Shown: positions 4,984 through 8,311 of the stretch, piece by piece
How positions within the stretch are numbered: the first letter of the stretch is position 1
How the letters are laid out: every line of letters begins with the position of its first letter
NCBI GenBank assembly: GCA_944391365.1
Contig: CALXTH010000151.1
Span: 1-8,311, forward strand
Direction of reading: 5' to 3'
Source of the DNA: an uncultured Alphaproteobacteria bacterium
GTDB lineage: Bacteria; Pseudomonadota; Alphaproteobacteria; RF32; CAG-239
Length of the DNA: 8,311 nucleotides
The notes under the pieces: generated by a model
The model's database searches: none
Told to the model about the DNA's origin: nothing
Seen by the model: only the letters and a program-made list of their open reading frames with translations
Position numbers and translations under genes: made by a program

Positions 4984-5829
4984 ATGAAAATTAAATTTTT
5001 ACTCTTGGGGACGGGTTTGTCCTTTTTACCTTTAACCGTAAATGCTCAATGTGTGGCGACGCAGGATTGCGCAACTTTGGGATATACGGAAACCTCCTGC
5101 AACGGCGGCAAAGGCGTTAAATGTCCGTTTGGCAACAAGTGGGCATGTTTGGCAACAGAAGAATCAGTCTGTACAAAAAATGGTTTTAAATACACGTGCA
5201 CAGGAACAGGATATTCCGGCGGCAGTGGTGACAGCTGTGGCGGAAAATATAAGAAATGTAGTTGCAAAAGCGGTTATAAATGGGATAACGGTTCCTGTAA
5301 AAAGTCTTGTTCATCTTCTTATAAATACTCATGTTCCGGAACGGGCTATTCTGGCGGTTCAGGTTCTGCCTGTGACGGGAAATATACTCAATGTAATTGT
5401 GCAAACGGCTATGAATGGACAAACGGAAGTTGTCAGAAAGAATCTTTAAATGGAGCTCAAGGAGACTTTTACTATTGTAATGGAGAAATCGCCGGTATAA
5501 AAACATCAGGAAATTTTTATGTAAATACAAAAAGCTTGGGGAGTAAAAATCTTGATGATTCCCAAAATGCATGTAGTTATTCGGTCTGTAGCGGAGGTGG
5601 ACGTTTGCCAAGCAAAGAAGAAGCTCTCATAATTTACCAACAGCTTAATAATATTAATAGAAACATTCCAAATAGCGGAGATAAAATTCCGGCAGAGTAT
5701 CATTGGACATCAAGTTCCTGCACAGATGGGCATGGAACGTATCCATGTATGATACAAATGTCTTCAGGAACAATATATGGGCATGGTTTTTATGGAAACA
5801 GAAACGGTTTCGTTCGTTGTATTTGGTAA
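4984..5829 (+). CDS. Secreted Cys-rich repeat protein with DUF1566/Lcl-like C-terminal domain
   Basis: A 281-residue exported protein of unknown function. Residues 1-21 form a signal peptide (KIK, hydrophobic core, VNA cleavage before Q22). No lipobox is present, so it is not an obvious lipoprotein. A first Cys-rich segment spans 23-55. Two tandem units follow, about 66-105 and 111-150, with identical cysteine spacing C-x12-C-x6-C-x-C-x10-C and a shared GTGYSGGSG core, suggesting small disulfide-bonded modules. The C-terminal domain (about 160-281) shows GGGRLPSKEEAL, YHWTSSS and a terminal GFVRCIW, typical of DUF1566/Lcl C-terminal domains, which are related to the FGE/C-type-lectin fold. 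Location should be periplasmic or cell surface, with adhesion or ligand binding as plausible roles. Base use in its second half is visibly richer in A/T than in neighbouring genes, hinting at different history. Expression probably depends on read-through of the upstream terminator. Confidence 0.82.
   Translation: MKIKFLLLGTGLSFLPLTVNAQCVATQDCATLGYTETSCNGGKGVKCPFGNKWACLATEESVCTKNGFKYTCTGTGYSGGSGDSCGGKYKKCSCKSGYKWDNGSCKKSCSSSYKYSCSGTGYSGGSGSACDGKYTQCNCANGYEWTNGSCQKESLNGAQGDFYYCNGEIAGIKTSGNFYVNTKSLGSKNLDDSQNACSYSVCSGGGRLPSKEEALIIYQQLNNINRNIPNSGDKIPAEYHWTSSSCTDGHGTYPCMIQMSSGTIYGHGFYGNRNGFVRCIW
5179..5433 (+). repeat. Two tandem 45-residue Cys-rich coding repeats
   Basis: Bases 5179-5298 and 5314-5433 encode the two modules, offset by 135 bases (45 codons). 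The proteins keep K-Y-x-C, GTGYSGGSG, GKY, GY-x-W and NGSC in register, while many codons differ at third positions (for example GGA/GGC and AAT/AAC choices). This points to an old duplication kept by selection on the protein rather than a fresh DNA repeat. Confidence 0.85.
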
Positions 5830-5833
5830 AAAG

Positions 5834-5863
5834 ATAAAGGCTCGTAATAGCGAGCCTTTATTT
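5834..5863. terminator. Bidirectional terminator between the secreted protein and ldcA
   Basis: An 11-base-pair stem, ATAAAGGCTCG at 5834-5844 with CGAGCCTTTAT at 5851-5861, and a six-base loop. On the plus strand it starts four bases after the stop of the secreted protein gene and ends in TTTATTTC. On the minus strand it lies 21 bases after the ldcA stop and is followed by CTTTTT, an even better U-tract. It therefore serves both convergent units. Confidence 0.85.
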
Positions 5864-5882
5864 CATGTTTCTATAAAAGCAC

Positions 5883-6779
5883 TCAATCTGAAAAAACGGT
5901 TCCTTTTCCGTTTTCGGTGGCAGTCAATCTGACCTTGGCACCGAGGGGGAGCATATAGCGCTTAAAATGATGTCCATAGTCAAAATCACGAATGACAGGA
6001 ATACCAAGGCCTTGACTGAAAAACTTAATCACTTCGTTGATATTTCCATCCTCTTTGCGCCGAACCGGACAGTCCAGAAACTTCCCGAAAATAATTCCCC
6101 GAAGAGCATGAAACCCTTTGCACTGGGAAATTTGCTGCAACATTAAATCAATTTTATAAGTCGGCTCCTCTACATCTTCAATGAGCAAAATTTTGCCGCT
6201 TAAATCAGGAAAATACGGCGTCCCGCACAAATTGCGCAACAGGCTCAAACACCCGCCGACCAAAACGCCCTCTGCCTCGCCGGCAACAACCGTCCGTCCG
6301 CTTTTATAAACAAAATGATCCCCGAATAACATGGTCTTGACTGACTTATCCAGTGTCTTGTCCAGACAGCCCGAACGAAAATCATAATTCAGTGTCAGCC
6401 CGCTAAAACCAATCTGCCCGGTCTGGGTATAAATCGCATTTTGCAAAGCCGTCGTATCACTCAAACCGATAAGCGGTTTCGGGTTTTCCCGAATAACCGC
6501 CCAGTCCAGCAGCGGCGGAAGATATTGCGCGCCGTCGCCGCCGGAAGTCGCAAAAATCGCTTTGATTGATTTGTCCTGATAAAACGACATCAAATCCGCC
6601 GCCCGCACCTCGGGAGTCCCGGCCATAAAACGAAACTTGTCAAAAACATGTTCCCCGAAAACAATCTCAAACCCCAGAGATTGCAGGTAAGCCACCCCTT
6701 TGGCAATCTCCGCCGGCACAACCGAACGGGAAGGTGAAACCAAACCGACTTTGTCTCCGGGGTTGAGGTCATAATACAT
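5883..6779 (-). CDS. ldcA: LD-carboxypeptidase (peptidase family S66)
   Basis: A cytoplasmic serine peptidase that removes the terminal D-Ala from murein tetrapeptide, giving L-Ala-D-Glu-mDAP tripeptide for recycling. At 298 residues it is close to the usual 300-310. The S66 features are all visible: N-terminal strand GDKVGLVSPS (8-17), GGDGAQYL (80-87), the nucleophile motif GLSDTT with S107, the GGCLSLL turn (175-181), the acidic motif LLIEDVEEPTYKID (198-211) with likely catalytic E201, and G-H270 followed by the LPLG motif (277-280) near the C-terminus, giving a Ser-Glu-His set. No signal peptide. The ATG at 6779 is one base after the Mur ligase stop, and its ribosome site AAGGA lies inside the end of that gene eight bases before the ATG, so translation is probably coupled. 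It is the last gene of the unit, ended by the bidirectional terminator. Confidence 0.93.
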   Translation of the reverse strand: MYYDLNPGDKVGLVSPSRSVVPAEIAKGVAYLQSLGFEIVFGEHVFDKFRFMAGTPEVRAADLMSFYQDKSIKAIFATSGGDGAQYLPPLLDWAVIRENPKPLIGLSDTTALQNAIYTQTGQIGFSGLTLNYDFRSGCLDKTLDKSVKTMLFGDHFVYKSGRTVVAGEAEGVLVGGCLSLLRNLCGTPYFPDLSGKILLIEDVEEPTYKIDLMLQQISQCKGFHALRGIIFGKFLDCPVRRKEDGNINEVIKFFSQGLGIPVIRDFDYGHHFKRYMLPLGAKVRLTATENGKGTVFSD

Positions 6780-6780
6780 C

Positions 6781-8142
6781 TTATAAATCCTTCAAAAGCT
6801 GACGGCTGAAATCGGGCAGAGAATTATCTCGGGCACCCATAATGACAATTCTGTCGCCGCTTTTGGCGTTTTTCAGAATAAAATCGCGAACACGCTCTTT
6901 GGTCTCCAAAAACTTGGCATTAACCCCGTTGTCTACGGCATATTTAACCAAATCGGCGCCGGAAATATCCGCGTCTTTGACCGGGTCGCGCATATAAATT
7001 TCCGGCATCAGCAAAATATCATCTTTACCGAGAACCTTGCCGAAAACAACACCATCTTCTTCGCCGGTTGTCCGGGCTGAAAAAGGCTTGTGCGATTGAT
7101 ACATGACAATCAGTCGCCCCGGATATTCCTTGAGTGCGGAAAGAGACGCTTCGATCTTACTTGCATTATGGGCAAAATCATCAATCAGCGTAATATTATG
7201 CGCATTGGTCCCGGCCACTTCCAGCCGCCGCTTAATCCCGGTAAAACCCTCCAGAGCTTTTGCCGCCTGATATTTGTCAATACCGAGCATCATACAAACA
7301 CTGATGGCCGCCAGCGCATTGGCGACATTAAACTTGCCGATGATCCGCAGCCGGAATTCATATCCGTCGATTTTATAAGTGACGCCGTTGGCTATGGAGT
7401 GAACATCCGAGGCATAAATTCCCGCATGCGGATTTTTCAGAGAAAATGTAAATTTGTGTTCATGCGCCAACTGGCTGGCCAACGGACAATCCGCATTGAC
7501 AACAATGCCATGCCGGGCATGCTCGGCAAAATCCGTAAAATATTCGACCAGCTCCGGAATACTGACATGGTCATGCGAAATATTGTTAATCAGGGCAATA
7601 TACGGACGATAATTCCGGATAGAACCGTCGCTTTCATCGGCTTCGGCCACGCAGATATCCCCCTCGTTATAAATAATATTGGGCAGGCCTTTCCCGGAAT
7701 CATAATCCCGCAGCATGCCGCCGTTAATCATACAGGGCTTCTTGCCGAGCTTGTCAAGGATATAGGCAATCATGGCTGTAGTCGTTGTTTTGCCGCTTGT
7801 CCCGCCAACGGCAATATTGTATTTATACTGATGAAAAAGCTCTGCCAGCAGTTCCGAACGCTTTTTAATCGGAATATGTTTGCTCTTTGCCGCCAACACA
7901 TCGGGATTGTTTTCCGGAATAGCCGATGAAACACACAGAAATTCCATATCATCGGTAATGCCGGAACCATCCTGAGGAATAATTTTAACCCCGGCGGCTC
8001 TGAGCGCTTTCAGATTTGCGGCATCCCGCCCGGCATCAAAACTCTGATCAGAACCATAAACCTCGTACCCTTTTTTTAACAGAATCTGAGCCAGAGCACT
8101 CATTCCGTTCCCTGATACGGCGCAAAACGCAACTTTAGCCAT
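6781..8142 (-). CDS. mpl: Mur ligase of the Mpl/MurC type (UDP-MurNAc:peptide ligase, probable recycling enzyme)
   Basis: A 453-residue ATP-dependent Mur ligase. N-terminal UDP-binding Rossmann-like domain: VSGNGMSALAQILL (10-23) and YGSD (29-32). Central ATPase: P-loop GGTSGKTTTT (113-122), ADESDGS (167-173) and NNISHDH (186-192). C-terminal domain: KRRLE (304-308), DDFAHN (321-326) and MGARDNSLPDF (435-445). The general pattern is that of MurC and Mpl. Mpl joins L-Ala-D-Glu-mDAP to UDP-MurNAc, MurC adds L-Ala. I prefer an Mpl role because ldcA, which makes the tripeptide, starts one base downstream, and because no mur/dcw synthesis genes are nearby. The usual 'AHHPT' of MurC/Mpl reads AHNAS here. 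The start is the ATG at 8142, with AAGGA seven bases upstream. A longer GTG start at 8166 lacks a ribosome site. MurC identity is not excluded, so the symbol is tentative. Confidence 0.82.
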   Translation of the reverse strand: MAKVAFCAVSGNGMSALAQILLKKGYEVYGSDQSFDAGRDAANLKALRAAGVKIIPQDGSGITDDMEFLCVSSAIPENNPDVLAAKSKHIPIKKRSELLAELFHQYKYNIAVGGTSGKTTTTAMIAYILDKLGKKPCMINGGMLRDYDSGKGLPNIIYNEGDICVAEADESDGSIRNYRPYIALINNISHDHVSIPELVEYFTDFAEHARHGIVVNADCPLASQLAHEHKFTFSLKNPHAGIYASDVHSIANGVTYKIDGYEFRLRIIGKFNVANALAAISVCMMLGIDKYQAAKALEGFTGIKRRLEVAGTNAHNITLIDDFAHNASKIEASLSALKEYPGRLIVMYQSHKPFSARTTGEEDGVVFGKVLGKDDILLMPEIYMRDPVKDADISGADLVKYAVDNGVNAKFLETKERVRDFILKNAKSGDRIVIMGARDNSLPDFSRQLLKDL

Positions 8143-8149
8143 TTTTTTA

Positions 8150-8154
8150 TCCTT
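8150..8154 (-). promoter_or_regulatory. Shine-Dalgarno that fixes the Mur ligase start
   Basis: AAGGA on the minus strand, seven bases before the ATG at 8142. The alternative in-frame GTG at 8166 would place this sequence inside the coding region and has no comparable site upstream, so the shorter protein starting MAKVAFCAVSGNGMS is preferred. Confidence 0.75.
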
Positions 8155-8167
8155 ATACAAATTCACG

Positions 8168-8311
8168 CTACAAAGTTTCCAACAATTTTACTTCATTTTC
8201 CTTAAGAATCTTTAAATTTTTATAGTCAATGAGCAGATAACTCTGCATATCTCCATCCACATTGACCGAAAGGGCAACCCCGATATCCTCACCGCCAAAC
8301 GTCGCATACAA
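8168..8311 (-). CDS. Unidentified protein, C-terminal 47 residues only
   Basis: An open frame enters from the right edge and ends with TAG at 8168-8170. The visible tail reads LYATFGGEDIGVALSVNVDG and continues to a Lys/Leu-rich end (ILKENEVKLLETL). It shows a beta-rich stretch followed by a charged helix, with no motif I recognise. The stop is 25 bases before the Mur ligase ATG, with no terminator between, so it is probably the preceding gene of the same operon. The AT-rich end and Lys codon use are ordinary for this region. Its identity needs the sequence to the right; I do not assign a function. Confidence 0.7.
   Translation of the reverse strand: MYATFGGEDIGVALSVNVDGDMQSYLLIDYKNLKILKENEVKLLETL

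Noticed and set aside
5186..5611. Minus-strand open frame inside the secreted protein gene
   Set aside because: Low-complexity translation rich in His, Tyr, Arg and Asn, as expected from the complement of Cys/Gly/Lys-rich repeats.
4597..5829. Diversity-generating retroelement (template and variable repeat near a lectin-like C-terminus)
   Set aside because: No reverse transcriptase or avd gene is in the window, and the gene's 3' end has no near-identical copy with adenine-specific differences nearby.
7090..7929. Long plus-strand open frame opposite the Mur ligase gene
   Set aside because: It lies wholly antisense to a well-supported ligase, shows no recognisable motifs and has no ribosome site; it is a shadow frame.
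8143..8166. GTG start for the Mur ligase, adding eight residues (MNLYKDKK)
   Set aside because: A good AAGGA site lies within this stretch at the right distance from the ATG at 8142, and none precedes the GTG.

Overview
The window looks like chromosomal DNA from a Gram-negative alphaproteobacterium of moderate GC content. The UvrD-type helicase start at the left edge has the alphaproteobacterial form of motifs I, Ia and Ib, and the right side carries a two-gene peptidoglycan-recycling unit. The secreted Cys-rich repeat protein resembles a protein style I associate with host-associated, gut-type uncultured alphaproteobacteria. That lineage guess is inference only.

Layout. (1) 1-458, minus: the N-terminal third or less of a UvrD/PcrA helicase, running off the left edge and divergent from the next block. 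(2) 537-4517, plus: four genes, TPR protein, MoxR-family AAA+ ATPase, DUF58 protein, TPR protein. The first three are tightly packed. The last has its own promoter region and ends at a strong hairpin terminator. (3) 4518-4983: a gene-poor stretch whose right half (about 4684-4958) folds on paper into an elaborate two-domain RNA ending in an intrinsic terminator, directly before the next gene. (4) 4984-5829, plus: a secreted protein with two 45-residue Cys-rich repeats and a DUF1566/Lcl-like C-terminal domain. A bidirectional terminator follows. (5) 5883-8170 and beyond, minus: an unidentified gene (3' end only), then a Mur ligase of the Mpl/MurC type, then an LD-carboxypeptidase (LdcA), in one apparent operon.

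How the genes fit together. MoxR ATPases and DUF58 proteins are regular partners, thought to act as a chaperone-like pair with vWA-type proteins. Here they are flanked by TPR scaffolds, and no separate vWA gene is visible. LdcA trims recycled murein tetrapeptide to tripeptide, and Mpl joins tripeptide to UDP-MurNAc, so these two genes form a coherent recycling step.

The most novel element is the structured RNA at 4684-4958. It has a plausible promoter at its 5' edge, at least ten mutually compatible helices, a terminator, and an 8-base antiterminator-like alternative pairing (4783-4790 with 4916-4923) that would disrupt the terminator. The downstream gene has no room for its own promoter after the terminator, so a cis-acting attenuator or riboswitch-like leader is the leading hypothesis. 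I could not assign it to any known RNA family.
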